This document shows positions 28,943 through 37,875 of a stretch of DNA of 64,000 bases, in pieces (the first letter of the stretch is position 1; every line of letters begins with the position of its first letter). The translations under genes and the position numbers were made by a program. The notes under the pieces are model-generated. The model made no database searches and was not told the DNA's origin. It saw nothing but the letters and a program-made list of their open reading frames with translations. Origin of the DNA: Gemmatimonadota bacterium (GTDB lineage Bacteria; Gemmatimonadota; Gemmatimonadetes; Gemmatimonadales; Gemmatimonadaceae); contig JADKAQ010000002.1 in NCBI GenBank assembly GCA_016719105.1, forward strand, positions 434,001 to 498,000, written 5' to 3'.

Positions 28943-30247
28943 CTAGTAGACCAGCAGGAGGGGATTCTCCACGAGGCGGCGGAGCGTCTGGAGGAACCTG
29001 GCGCCTGCCGCGCCATCGATCACGCGATGGTCGCAGCTCATGGTGACGCGCATGCGCCGACGGACCTGAACGTCCCCGCCCACCACGACCGCCTTGGCCT
29101 CGATGCCGCCGACGGCGAGGATCCCGGCTTCGGGCGGGTTGATGATGGCGGTGAATTGATCGATCCCGAACATCCCGAGGTTGGAGATCGAGAAGGTCGA
29201 CCCGGTGTATTCCTCGGGCTTGAGCTTTCGCTCGCGGGCCCGCTTGGCGAGGTCGCGCGACTCGGCGGCGATCTGGCTCAACCCCTTGCTGTGGGCGTCG
29301 AAGATCACCGGGGTGATGAGCCCGTCCTCGATGGCGACGGCCATCCCGAGGTGCACGCGGTTCCAGTAGCGAATCGAGTCGCCCTGCCAGTGAGCGTTGC
29401 ACTCGGGGTGCTGCGCCAGCGCGGTGGCGACTGCCTTGATGACGATGTCGTTGAACGAAACCTTGTACGCATCACCCAGCTCGGCCATCGCGGCGCGCAT
29501 CTCGGCGACGCGCTCCATGTCCAGTTCGGCGGTGAGGTAGAACGTGGGGACCGGGCCGATCGACTCCGCGAGTCGGCGGGCGATCGTCTTGCGAATCTGG
29601 GTGAGGGGGACGTCCCGGTACTGCTCGCCGGAGAGGGGAGAGGGGACACGGGAGACGGGAGTGGCGGCGCTCGGCGCTGCCGAGGGCGGCGTCGTGCTGC
29701 TGGCGGCGGCTTCGACGTCGCGCTTGATGATACGACCGCCGGGGCCGGAGCCGTGGAGGGCGCCTAACGCGATGCCGTGGTCGGCGGCGAGCCGGCGGGC
29801 GAGCGGCGACGAGCGCAGGCTCGCATCGTTGGCCGGTGCGGCGGCGGGTGCCGGTGCGGCTGGCGGGGCCGATGGCGCGGCCTGCACCGGTGCCGGCGCA
29901 GGGGCGGCGGCGGTTGGCGCGGGCGCCGGGGTTGCGGCTGGCGGCGACGCGACCGGTGCGGCGGGCGCGGGGGTGCCGGAGCCGGCGACCAGGGCGTCGA
30001 TGTTCTCGTCCGCTGGGGCCACGACGCCGATCAGGGTGCCGACGGCGGTGGTGGCTCCTTCGGCGATGAGTCGACGGCGCAGGACGCCGTCGCCTCGGGC
30101 GACGAGTTCCATGATCGCCTTGTCGGTCTCGACTTCGGCCAGGGTCTCGCCGTTCTTGACGACGTCGCCCTCATTCTTGAGCCACTTGACCAGGCGTCCT
30201 TCCTCCATCGTGGGAGAAAGGGCCTCCATGAAGACTTTGGTAGCCAT
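28943..30247 (-). CDS. pdhC: Dihydrolipoamide acetyltransferase (E2) of pyruvate dehydrogenase
   Basis: 434 aa. One lipoyl domain with the modified lysine K43 in VETDKA; a long Ala/Pro linker (about 88-140); a peripheral subunit-binding domain (about 143-180, SSPLARRLAADHGI); a second linker; and the acetyltransferase core ending with the catalytic DHRVIDG (His407, Asp411). Domain order lipoyl-PSBD-catalytic is standard. The second linker is partly encoded by a GACGGGA-type repeat at 29630-29668. Third gene of pdhA-pdhB-pdhC, with E3 (lpdA) further downstream. Confidence 0.95.
   Translation of the reverse strand: MATKVFMEALSPTMEEGRLVKWLKNEGDVVKNGETLAEVETDKAIMELVARGDGVLRRRLIAEGATTAVGTLIGVVAPADENIDALVAGSGTPAPAAPVASPPAATPAPAPTAAAPAPAPVQAAPSAPPAAPAPAAAPANDASLRSSPLARRLAADHGIALGALHGSGPGGRIIKRDVEAAASSTTPPSAAPSAATPVSRVPSPLSGEQYRDVPLTQIRKTIARRLAESIGPVPTFYLTAELDMERVAEMRAAMAELGDAYKVSFNDIVIKAVATALAQHPECNAHWQGDSIRYWNRVHLGMAVAIEDGLITPVIFDAHSKGLSQIAAESRDLAKRARERKLKPEEYTGSTFSISNLGMFGIDQFTAIINPPEAGILAVGGIEAKAVVVGGDVQVRRRMRVTMSCDHRVIDGAAGARFLQTLRRLVENPLLLVY
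29630..29668. repeat. GACGGGA-family repeat inside pdhC
   Basis: Purine-rich GGAGAGGGGAGAGG... continuing to ACGGGAGACGGG, in frame within the interdomain linker of E2, where it encodes VSRVPSPLS. The same peptide would arise from the intergenic copy between pdhA and pdhB. Confidence 0.65.
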
Positions 30248-30254
30248 GAGCGCT

Positions 30255-30284
30255 AGACGGGAGACGGGAGACGGGAGGCGGGAG
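30255..30284. repeat. GACGGGA tandem repeat between pdhB and pdhC
   Basis: Four 7-bp AGACGGG-type units in the 78-bp spacer of the pdh operon. Confidence 0.75.
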
Positions 30285-30325
30285 TGCGCGGCTGCGCCGC
30301 GCTAGTCGGGCGGGCGATTGGTGAC

Positions 30326-31309
30326 TCAGGTCCCCACATACATCACCTGCTTGATGGCCGCGATGGTCTTGGCCACGTCGGGCTTGGCGGCGCGCTCGAG
30401 GTTCTTGGCGTACGGCATCGGGACGTCCTCCTGGTGCACGCGGAGGATCGGGGCGTCCAGGTGGTCGAAGCAGTGGCGCTGCACGTAGTCGACCACCTGC
30501 GCGCCGACACCACAGACTTCCCACCCTTCCTCGAGGACGACGGCGCGGTTGGTCTTGCGTACCGATGCGGCGATGGTCTCGACGTCCATGGGGCGGATGG
30601 TGCGGAGGTCGACGACCTCGACACGGATGCCTTCCTTGGCCAGGGCGTCCGCCACCTGCAACGATGTCAGGACCGACTTGCCGTGGGTGATGAGCGAGCA
30701 GTGGTCCCCCTCGCGCTTCACCTCGGCCTTGCCGATCGGGACGATGTAGTCCTCGTCGGGGACCTCGCCCTTGGTGTTGTAGAGCATTTCGCCTTCGAGC
30801 AGGACGACGGGGTTGTCGTCGCGGATGGCGGCCTTGAGCAGTCCCTTGGCGTCGTACGGCGTGCCGGGCGTGATGACCTTGAGTCCCGGGATGTGGGCGA
30901 GCCACGATTCCCAGGCCTGCGAGTGCTGCGCCGACAGCTGCAACGCCGCCCCGTTCGGGCCGCGGAAGACCATCGGCATGGGGTACTGCCCGCCGGACAT
31001 GTAGAGCATCTTGGCGGCCGCGTTGACCACCTGGTCGAGCGCGAGCAGGGCGAAGTTCCAGGTCATGAACTCGATGACCGGGCGCAACCCCGCCATGGCG
31101 GCGCCGACGCCGACGCCGGCGAAGCCCAGTTCGGTGATGGGCGTGTCGACGACGCGCATCTCGCCGAACTCCTGCAGCAATCCCTTCGACACCTTGTACG
31201 CGCCCTGGTACACGGCGACTTCCTCGCCCATGAGGAAGACGCGGTCGTCACGCTGCATCTCCTCGCGGAGGGCGTGATTGAGGGCGTCGCGGTAGGTAAT
31301 TATCGGCAT
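30326..31309 (-). CDS. pdhB: Pyruvate dehydrogenase E1 component, beta subunit
   Basis: 327 aa. Forms the E1 heterotetramer with PdhA and performs thiamine-diphosphate-dependent decarboxylation of pyruvate. The start at MPIITYRDALNHALREEM is chosen since the longer reading frame runs back into repeat DNA. The conserved GEEVAVYQGAYKVSKGL (with the Glu that activates ThDP), DTPITELGFAGVGVGAA and the RGPNGAA / QHSQAWESWLAHIPGL blocks are intact. The C-terminal transketolase half contains GVGAQVVDYV and APILRVHQEDVPMPYA. Length is standard. Confidence 0.95.
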   Translation of the reverse strand: MPIITYRDALNHALREEMQRDDRVFLMGEEVAVYQGAYKVSKGLLQEFGEMRVVDTPITELGFAGVGVGAAMAGLRPVIEFMTWNFALLALDQVVNAAAKMLYMSGGQYPMPMVFRGPNGAALQLSAQHSQAWESWLAHIPGLKVITPGTPYDAKGLLKAAIRDDNPVVLLEGEMLYNTKGEVPDEDYIVPIGKAEVKREGDHCSLITHGKSVLTSLQVADALAKEGIRVEVVDLRTIRPMDVETIAASVRKTNRAVVLEEGWEVCGVGAQVVDYVQRHCFDHLDAPILRVHQEDVPMPYAKNLERAAKPDVAKTIAAIKQVMYVGT

Positions 31310-31310
31310 G

Positions 31311-31356
31311 ACGAGAAGGGAGACTGGAGACGGGAGACGGGAGACGAGAGGGGACG
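31311..31356. repeat. GACGGGA tandem repeat between pdhA and pdhB
   Basis: GAGAAGGGAGACTGGAGACG followed by further GGGAGACG units, filling most of the 79-bp spacer upstream of the pdhB start. Confidence 0.75.
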
Positions 31357-31388
31357 GGCGCGGCGGTCGCAGGGGCGAGAGGTCGTCG

Positions 31389-32408
31389 TCATGTCGTGGT
31401 CTCCACCAGCACGTCCTCCCACAGGCTCTCGACCGCCGGCTCGGGGCTCGCATCGGCGAAGTCCCACGAGTCCTGCACGATCGCCTTCACCTCGGCGTCG
31501 AGCTTCTCCATCCCCGCGTCGTCGATCTCGCCTAACGCTTCCATGTGGGCGCGCAGGACGTGGATCGGGTCGCGCTTCATGTACTCCTCCAACTCCTGCT
31601 TCGAGCGGTACGTCCCGCTGACCGCGTCGGACATCGAGTGCCCCATGAACCGGTAGGTGCGCACCTCGAGGAGCGTCGGCGTGGACTGCGTCCGGGCGCG
31701 GTGCACCGCCTCGGCGACCGCGGCGCGGACGGCGAGAACGTCCTGTCCGTCCACCTGCGCACGCGGCATGTCGTACGCAGCGCCGCGCTGGTAGATGTCG
31801 TGGATGGCCGACGCGCGCTCGAGCGCTGTCCCCATGCCGTAGCGGTTGTTCTCGATGATGTAGACCACCGGGAGCTTCCAGAGCGCAGCCATGTTCAGCG
31901 CCTCATGGAAGGCGCCGGTGTTGACCACCGACTCGCCCATGAAGCAGAGGATGACCTGGTCGGTGCCGCGGTACTTGATGGCGAAGCCCACGCCGGTGGC
32001 GATGGGGACGTGCCCGCCGACGATCCCGTGGCCGCCGAGGAAGTTGGTGTTGCGGTCGAAGAGGTGCATGGAGCCCCCCTTGCCGCGGGCGCAGCCATCG
32101 CTGCGGCCGAAGAGCTCGGCCATGACGGCGCGCGGGGTGATGCCGCGTGCCAGCGCCTGTCCGTGGTCGCGGTACGTCGTGATGACGTAATCGTCCGGGC
32201 GCAGCTGCGTGATGGCCCCCGTGCCGCAGGCTTCCTGCCCGATGTAGAGGTGGCAGAAGCCGCCGATCTTGCCTAACGCGTAGGCCTCGGCGCAGCGCTC
32301 CTCGAAGCGGCGCTGCAGGAGCATGGAGTGGAGCAGGGCGGCGCGCGTGGGCGCGTCGGTCTCGCCGAACGTGCTGTCGGCCTTGAGGTCGGTCTTTTTC
32401 TTCGCCAT
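31389..32408 (-). CDS. pdhA: Pyruvate dehydrogenase E1 component, alpha subunit
   Basis: 339 aa from ATG of MAKKKTDLKADST. Contributes the ThDP pyrophosphate and Mg site to E1. The ThDP motif normally reads GDG near its start and NN about 25 residues later; here it is MGESVVNTGAFHEALN then IENNRYGMGT, so the metal-binding Asp is Glu and the following Gly is Ser. The phosphorylation-loop region RYHGHSMSD of mitochondrial enzymes appears as YRFMGHSMSDAVSGTYRS. All other blocks (GFCHLYIGQEA, DYVITTYRDHG, GGSMHLF, GGHGIVGGHVP) are normal. Downstream of lipA. Confidence 0.94.
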   Translation of the reverse strand: MAKKKTDLKADSTFGETDAPTRAALLHSMLLQRRFEERCAEAYALGKIGGFCHLYIGQEACGTGAITQLRPDDYVITTYRDHGQALARGITPRAVMAELFGRSDGCARGKGGSMHLFDRNTNFLGGHGIVGGHVPIATGVGFAIKYRGTDQVILCFMGESVVNTGAFHEALNMAALWKLPVVYIIENNRYGMGTALERASAIHDIYQRGAAYDMPRAQVDGQDVLAVRAAVAEAVHRARTQSTPTLLEVRTYRFMGHSMSDAVSGTYRSKQELEEYMKRDPIHVLRAHMEALGEIDDAGMEKLDAEVKAIVQDSWDFADASPEPAVESLWEDVLVETTT

Positions 32409-32538
32409 GGTCGAGTGGGCGGGTGCCAGTGACGGCATCCGGTAACCGTGGCGCACGCTCTGGCGCGCTCGGAGGGTGGTCTCCTGGGAAGCTCGCGGGC
32501 GCCCTAGCGGCACCCGCGTCCCGGTGATCGGTCCTGTT

Positions 32539-33483
32539 CTACACGCCGGCGGCTTGCACCTGCTCCCAGGCGTGGTAGCTCGAGCGCACGAGTGGGGCGG
32601 CCTCGACGTGCTTGAAGCCGAGTTGCATCCCGATCGTGCGCAGCTCGCGGAACTCCTCAGGGGTATAGTATCGGTCGAGCGGGAGGTGTCCGTCCGACGG
32701 CCTGAGGTACTGCCCCATCGTGAGGATGTCGACGTCGACCGCGCGCAGGTCGTGCATGACGGCGACCAGTTCCTCCTTCGTCTCCCCCAGCCCCACGATC
32801 ACCCCGGTCTTGGTGGGGATCTGCGGTGCCACCTGCTTGGCGAAACGAAAGATCTGCATCACACGCTCGTAGCGGCCGCCGGGGCGGGCGCGCTTGTACA
32901 GGCGCGGGACGGTTTCGGTATTGTGGTTGTAGATCTCCGGGCCGGCCTCGAGGACCGTGCGGATGGCGTCCTCGTTTCCCTGGAAGTCGGGGACGAGCAC
33001 CTCGACCGAACACCCCGGGAGGCGCTGGTGGATCTGCCGGATCGTCTCGGCGAAGATGTAGGCGCCGAAGTCGGGGAGGTCGTCACGGTCGACCGAGGTG
33101 ATCACCGCGTGCTGCAGCTGCATCTCGGCGATCGCCGCCCCCACGCGATTGGGTTCGTCGACGTCGTACTTGGGAGGACGCCCGTGCGAGACGGCGCAGT
33201 AACCGCAGTTCCGCGTGCAGACATCGCCCAGGATCATGAAGGTCGCCGTCCCGTGCTGCCAGCATTCGCCGACGTTGGGACAGTGCGCTTCCTCGCAGAC
33301 GGTGTGGAGGTTGAGCTCCTTCATGAGCCCCTTGAGGCGCACGTAGTTCTCGCCCCCCGGCGCCTTCACCTTGAGCCACGACGGCTTGCGCTCGGGCAAG
33401 GGCTCGGCGCGGTGACGTCCCATGATCTGGTACAGCGTATCCGACATTCGCAGCTCGCTGGTCCGCCGGCGCGGGAGTGACAT
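32539..33483 (-). CDS. lipA: Lipoyl synthase
   Basis: 314 aa radical-SAM enzyme that inserts two sulfurs into octanoylated lipoyl domains. The radical-SAM cluster motif is CTRNCGYC; the auxiliary cluster cysteines are in CEEAHCPNVGECW. SVDRDDLPDFGA, the NHNTETVPRLYK block and the C-terminal RSSYHAWEQV (with the RSSY Ser cluster ligand) are all present. ATG 33483 is preferred; a second ATG at 33447 is possible. Its location directly upstream of pdhA links lipoate production to its main acceptor. Confidence 0.96.
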   Translation of the reverse strand: MSLPRRRTSELRMSDTLYQIMGRHRAEPLPERKPSWLKVKAPGGENYVRLKGLMKELNLHTVCEEAHCPNVGECWQHGTATFMILGDVCTRNCGYCAVSHGRPPKYDVDEPNRVGAAIAEMQLQHAVITSVDRDDLPDFGAYIFAETIRQIHQRLPGCSVEVLVPDFQGNEDAIRTVLEAGPEIYNHNTETVPRLYKRARPGGRYERVMQIFRFAKQVAPQIPTKTGVIVGLGETKEELVAVMHDLRAVDVDILTMGQYLRPSDGHLPLDRYYTPEEFRELRTIGMQLGFKHVEAAPLVRSSYHAWEQVQAAGV

Positions 33484-33593
33484 CAGGACGATGGCACCCC
33501 CACCCCGCATCGGTGCGGCAATCTACCCCTCGGTGCTCTCCGGAGCCAAGCACCCGTAACCGATCTGGAGATTTGAGAAGGTTACGGTCGGAC

Positions 33594-34684
33594 TCAGATT
33601 CCGGGCGGAAAACGGTTGATCGAGAAGGGGGAGAGGTCGTGCGCGATCTCGTCGCCTGCCACCAGCGAGGCGACGACGTCGCCCGTGAGCGGGGCGAGCA
33701 GGATACCGTTTCGCGAGTGGCCGCAGGCGTAGATCAAGGCCGGATACTCCGGATCGGGACCGACGATCGGGAGCCCGTCGAAGGTCATCGGGCGGAAGCC
33801 CGACCAGGTCCGGACCTCGTCGGCGCGGGCCAGGGCGGGGACCAGGTGTCCAGCGACGTCGCGAAAGCCGTTGAGGGCGGCGTCTGTCGTCCCGACCTCG
33901 TATCCCACGGCCTCGGAGGTGCTGCCCACGAAAACCTGTCGGTCGGCGGGGCGAGGGACGAGGTAGCCGCCGAAGCCGAAGACGGGGCGGGAGAGCGGGG
34001 CACCGGCCAGCGCCATCATCTGTCCGCGCAGGGGGCGCACCGGGATCGTCCGCGGTGTGCCGTGGAGGAGCGGGGCCCAGGCCCCGGTTGCCACGACGAC
34101 GCACCGAGCCCGCAACCGACGTCCCCCCTCGAGCTCGATCGCCACCATGTTTCCCACGAGCTCGATGCGCCGGGCCTCGGCGTCGACACGCGGGAGCGCG
34201 CCTAACGCCACGGCTTCGTCGAGCGCCAGGAGGAGTCGCTGGTTATCGACCATCCCGTCGTCCTGATGCAGGCGCGCGCCCAGCGGGGCGTGCAGCGCCG
34301 GCTCCAACTGGGCGACATCTCCTGCCGAGAGCCAGGTCGACATGGTGTCGGTGCTGGCGGCCAGCGCGGCGGCCTCCCGATCGGTGGCGGGGACGCGCAA
34401 GATGCCGTCGAGTGCGAACGGGATGCTCCGACCTGTGGTCGCCTGCAGCTCCTCGAGGAACGAGGGATAGCGCGCGCGCGCCGCGAGGGTGAACGGGAGC
34501 GCGCGGGGCGCACGGGGTCGATGGTCGGGGCGAGGAAGCCGGCGGCGGCAGCCGAGCCGAGTCCGGCGCGACGTCGGCCGACGATGGTCGTCTTGAAGCC
34601 GCGGGATGCGCAGGCGCGCGCGCAGGCCAGTCCGACCAAGCCATCGCCGAGGACGACTACGTCGAGAATTTCACTGGACGTCAT
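33594..34684 (-). pseudogene. thiO: Glycine oxidase-like FAD-dependent amine oxidase (ThiO type), frame broken
   Basis: Two adjacent minus-strand frames together encode one DAO-family flavoprotein of about 360 aa. The N-terminal frame, from ATG 34684, gives the FAD dinucleotide motif (VVVLGDGLVGLACARACAS) and GLGSAAAAGFLAPTIDP. Near 34500-34520, in a GC-repeat run, the homologous sequence continues in a different frame as FTLAARARYPSFLEELQ and on to the C-terminal GLPIVGPDPEYPALIYACGH. The phase change fits loss of one base. Such oxidases convert glycine to the imine for thiazole synthesis, but no thi genes are nearby, so the role is inferred from family only. Whether the break is real or a consensus error cannot be told here. 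Confidence 0.75.
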
Positions 34685-34804
34685 GCGCGGTTCCTCGCGA
34701 GATTGCAGGCGGTTCTGGCGCACCGATGCGTGGCGCGCCCAGCGTGAAACTTCGACCGAGCCGCGGGCGTACGGTCGGCAGTCCTCGAATTGGAGTCGTC
34801 ACCC

Positions 34805-35032
34805 ATGCTTCGCACCATTTTCATGATCGGGCTGTTCGCCATCGGCGGGCTGTTCCTGCTCAAGCTCTTCTTCGGAGTCTTCGGCGTGTTCTTCGGGCTG
34901 CTCATCGGCCTGCTAGCGCTCGCCGTGAAGATCGCGATCTTCGGTGCGCTCATCTACCTGGTGATTCGCGTCGTCAGTCCGGACACGGCGCGTCGACTGC
35001 GGGAGCGTTGGTCGGGGGCGTCGTCGGTCTAG
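34805..35032 (+). CDS. Small two-helix membrane protein, function unknown
   Basis: 75 aa from ATG 34805, with GGAG about 9 nt upstream. Two hydrophobic segments (about 4-29 and 31-54; for example MIGLFAIGGLFLLKLFF) are followed by a basic tail (TARRLRERW). No family recognised. Divergent from thiO. Composition and ribosome-binding site favour a real gene. Confidence 0.6.
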   Translation: MLRTIFMIGLFAIGGLFLLKLFFGVFGVFFGLLIGLLALAVKIAIFGALIYLVIRVVSPDTARRLRERWSGASSV

Positions 35033-35185
35033 GGCGACGAGCGCGCACAGGGGCGCAGCGGGAGCACAGCAGCGGCGCAGCGGGAGCGCGCAGGTCTCGG
35101 TAGTTTCTCGGGCCGGTCCTTCGGATCGGCCCTGTTGTTTGGGCGGACGTTCCGTCGCGGGTACTCACTCCATTCGATTTCAGAG

Positions 35186-36751
35186 ATGCGGAAGCTTCGT
35201 GGTACGTTGACGCTGTCGGCGCTGGTGTGGATGGGCGCGTGCAAGGCTGGGGCACCGGGTGTTGCGGCGGCACCGGCGCCGACGAGCATCGAACCTAACG
35301 CGGCGGAGTTGCGTTCGGACCTGTTCGCGTTTGCGGCCGACTCGTTTCGCGGGCGGGAGACGGGGACGCCGGATGCCGATCGGGCGGCGGCGTGGATTGC
35401 GCGACGCCTGGCCACACTGGGGCTCGAGCCGGCGGGTGACAGCGGGTACTTCCACCGCGTGCCGATGCGCCGTACCGCGCTGGCCGCCGATTCGATCGTC
35501 GTGACGACCCCCTCTGGGCGCACCTCGTGGCGACTGGGGCGCGACCTCCTGATGCTGACGGCGCTGGGTCCGGGGGCGCCGCTCCCCAAGCTCTCGACGG
35601 ACGCCGAGGTGGTGTTCGCCAGCTACGGGCTTATTGACCCGGCGTTGGGGCGAGATGACTACAAGGGGCTCGATGTGAAGGGGAAGGTCGTGGTCATCGC
35701 CGGGGCGATTCCGCCTGGCGTCGATGCGGCCAAGCGGAAGGCGCTGGAGAATCCCGATGCGCTCTTCTCGCGCTTGGGTGGCGCGATCGGGCGGGGGCCG
35801 GCGGCGATCGTCCTCCTGCTCTCCGATTCGCTGTTCGAGCTCGCGTCGGGGCAGTTCTCCGACCGACAGGTCGAGCTGGCGCGCGGTCCTGCGCCGGCGA
35901 ACGCCGCGCGCCCGCTTCCGATGGTGGCGGTCGGGCGGCTGACGAGCGGCTCTCCGCTGGTGCCGGCGGGGTGGCCGTCGGCGGATCAGTCGACGGTGCT
36001 GGCCGGGACCCGGCTCACCGCGTCGGTGCGGCAGCGCTCCGAGGACTTCAACGGCTACAACGTGGTGGGGATCGTGCGCGGGACCGACCCGGCGCTGCGC
36101 AACACGTACGTGGCGTACGGGGCGCACTACGATCACATCGGGATCCAGCCGGCGGTGAACGGCGACTCGATCGCCAACGGTGCGGACGACGACGGTTCGG
36201 GGAGCGTGTTGCAGCTGTCGTTGGCCCGTGCCTTCGCCCAGGGGCCCAAGCCGAAGCGCTCGCTCCTGTTCGTGTGGCACGTGGGGGAGGAGAAGGGGCT
36301 CTTCGGTTCGGACGTCTTCACCACGTCGCCGACCGTGCCGCTCGACTCGATCGTCGCACAGCTCAACGCCGACATGGTGGGGCGCAACGGCGACGACTCG
36401 CTCTACATCGTGGGGCCGGGGGCCGCGCCGAACGGGCAGAGTGCGACGCTGGGCGCGGTGATCGACTCGGTGAACGCGACGACCGCGCGTCCGTTCGCGT
36501 TCAACCGCGAGTGGGACACGACGACGCACCCCGAGCGGATCTACTTCCGCAGCGACCACTTCAACTACGCGCGCAAGGGGATCCCGATCGTCTTCTTCAC
36601 CACGGGGCTGCACCCGCAGTATCACCAGGTGACGGACGAGGCGGGGCTGATCAACTACCCGAAGATGGAGCGGATCGGGAACCTGATGTACCGGGCCGGG
36701 TTCGCGTTAGGCGATCGGCCGACGCGGCCGAAGCCTACGGCGACGCAGTAG
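35186..36751 (+). CDS. M28 family zinc metallopeptidase, exported lipoprotein
   Basis: 521 aa from ATG of MRKLRGTLTLSALVWMGAC; lipobox MGAC suggests lipidation at about residue 19. An N-terminal segment, a PA-like insert (about 120-270, EVVFASYGLIDP onward), and a peptidase M28 core follow. Zinc ligands and catalytic residues appear as AHYDHIG, NGADDDGSGS, EEKGLFGS and NADMVG, with a later TTGLHPQYHQVTDE supplying the last His. This is the aminopeptidase-Y/bacterial leucyl-aminopeptidase pattern with all ligands in place. Likely releases amino acids from peptides outside the cytoplasm. Confidence 0.9.
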   Translation: MRKLRGTLTLSALVWMGACKAGAPGVAAAPAPTSIEPNAAELRSDLFAFAADSFRGRETGTPDADRAAAWIARRLATLGLEPAGDSGYFHRVPMRRTALAADSIVVTTPSGRTSWRLGRDLLMLTALGPGAPLPKLSTDAEVVFASYGLIDPALGRDDYKGLDVKGKVVVIAGAIPPGVDAAKRKALENPDALFSRLGGAIGRGPAAIVLLLSDSLFELASGQFSDRQVELARGPAPANAARPLPMVAVGRLTSGSPLVPAGWPSADQSTVLAGTRLTASVRQRSEDFNGYNVVGIVRGTDPALRNTYVAYGAHYDHIGIQPAVNGDSIANGADDDGSGSVLQLSLARAFAQGPKPKRSLLFVWHVGEEKGLFGSDVFTTSPTVPLDSIVAQLNADMVGRNGDDSLYIVGPGAAPNGQSATLGAVIDSVNATTARPFAFNREWDTTTHPERIYFRSDHFNYARKGIPIVFFTTGLHPQYHQVTDEAGLINYPKMERIGNLMYRAGFALGDRPTRPKPTATQ

Positions 36752-36752
36752 G

Positions 36753-36911
36753 CGGAAGACGGAAAGACGAGAAGACGAGAAGACGAGAAGACGAGAAGAC
36801 GAGAAGACGAGAGGCGGGGGCGCTGAGGGTCGCGCTCCCGCCTCTTGCATGGTGCGACGGAAGCGCAGCTGTTGCTGTCACGTCTCGCCTTCGGGTCTTC
36901 CCGTCTTCCGC
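36753..36911. repeat. GAAGACGA repeat pair with internal hairpin
   Basis: Left arm 36753-36812 (about seven GAAGACGA-type units), a stem GAGGCGGG / CCCGCCTC (36811-36818 with 36837-36844), and a short inverse right arm GTCTTCCCGTCTTCC near 36896-36910. The right arm encodes the last residues (RKTGRPEGE) of the opposing deoxyhypusine-synthase-like gene, so the repeat has entered or created its C-terminus. It probably terminates both convergent genes. Confidence 0.75.
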
Positions 36912-37828
36912 TCCATCTCGGTCACGACCGCCCACGCCAGCAGCGGCACCATGATCTCGTGATGGCCGGTGATCTCGAATCCCTGGCCGCCGGTGAGGAC
37001 GGGGCGTTGCACGACGTTCATGCGGGGGCGGTAGTGCCGGTGCATGTCGAGGTCGCAGGTGGTGAAGTGCGTGGGGCGGCCGTCGTGGAGGTTGCGGGCG
37101 ATGGTGAGCGCCTTGAGGAAGACCTCGGGCATGATGACTGCGCTCCCCAGGTTGAGGACGACCCCTCCGTCGTGGAGCCCCGGGAGTGCACCGGCCAGCC
37201 GGCGAAAGTCGCGGTGACTGGTGTCGCCGATGGCCGCGCCGCTGGCCGCGGGGTGCTGGTGGATGATCTCGGCGCCTAACGCGGCGTGCACGGTGGCGGT
37301 GACGCCGAGGGCGCGCGCGGCATACAGCACCGAGAGCTCGGGATGCGCGAGGTCGGGGGTGGCGTGCAGCAGACGCCCGACCGACTCCCCCATCCCCCAT
37401 CCCTCGCGCTGCCCCTGCACGAAGGCCTCATTGAGGCTGCGTCCGGTCTCTTCGGCCATGCCGAAGGTCCCGTCGCGGAGGCCGGCGGCGACATCCTCCG
37501 ACGTGGCGCCGAAGCGGGCCATCTCGTAGTCGTGGATGGCGGCCGATCCGTTCATCCCCAGGTGGGTGATCACCCCACGCCGCATGAGATCGATGAGGAC
37601 GGGGGCGAGCCCGGTCTTCACGACGTGGCCGCCGAGCATGACGACCACGGCCCGCCGGGTACGTGCGGCGTGGACGATGGCAGAGACGACGCGGCGGAGG
37701 TCGCGCGCGACGAGGATGTCGGGGAGGGCGTCGAGAAAGGCAGCGAACGAGCGATCGTCGCCCGGGGCGCGGGAGAACTCGTTCGAGCTGACCTTGTTGG
37801 GGCGCCGGGCGACGGGGACGGTGTGCAC
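36878..37828 (-). CDS. Deoxyhypusine synthase-like protein
   Basis: 316 aa from a GTG. The segments VVVMLGGHVVKTGLAPVLIDLMRRGVI, then LGMNGSAAIHDYE, then GATSEDVAAGL resemble the NAD-binding Rossmann-like fold of deoxyhypusine synthase (PF01916 superfamily). That enzyme modifies eIF5A in eukaryotes and archaea; bacteria have no eIF5A, and some bacterial relatives make homospermidine. I could not find the canonical catalytic Lys block with a GSDSG-like sequence, so activity on spermidine is uncertain. It ends with residues encoded by a repeat. Upstream DUF3108 and glycosyltransferase genes are co-directional. Confidence 0.6.
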   Translation of the reverse strand: MHTVPVARRPNKVSSNEFSRAPGDDRSFAAFLDALPDILVARDLRRVVSAIVHAARTRRAVVVMLGGHVVKTGLAPVLIDLMRRGVITHLGMNGSAAIHDYEMARFGATSEDVAAGLRDGTFGMAEETGRSLNEAFVQGQREGWGMGESVGRLLHATPDLAHPELSVLYAARALGVTATVHAALGAEIIHQHPAASGAAIGDTSHRDFRRLAGALPGLHDGGVVLNLGSAVIMPEVFLKALTIARNLHDGRPTHFTTCDLDMHRHYRPRMNVVQRPVLTGGQGFEITGHHEIMVPLLAWAVVTEMERKTGRPEGET

Positions 37829-37875
37829 GCGCGACAGGTCGGCCTCTGGCGGCGCCGCCGGAGCGTGCGCGCCGC

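Noticed and set aside
34685..34804. TPP riboswitch near the ThiO-like gene
   Set aside because: No CUGAGA/ACYUGA-type core is visible, and no thiamin genes lie nearby.
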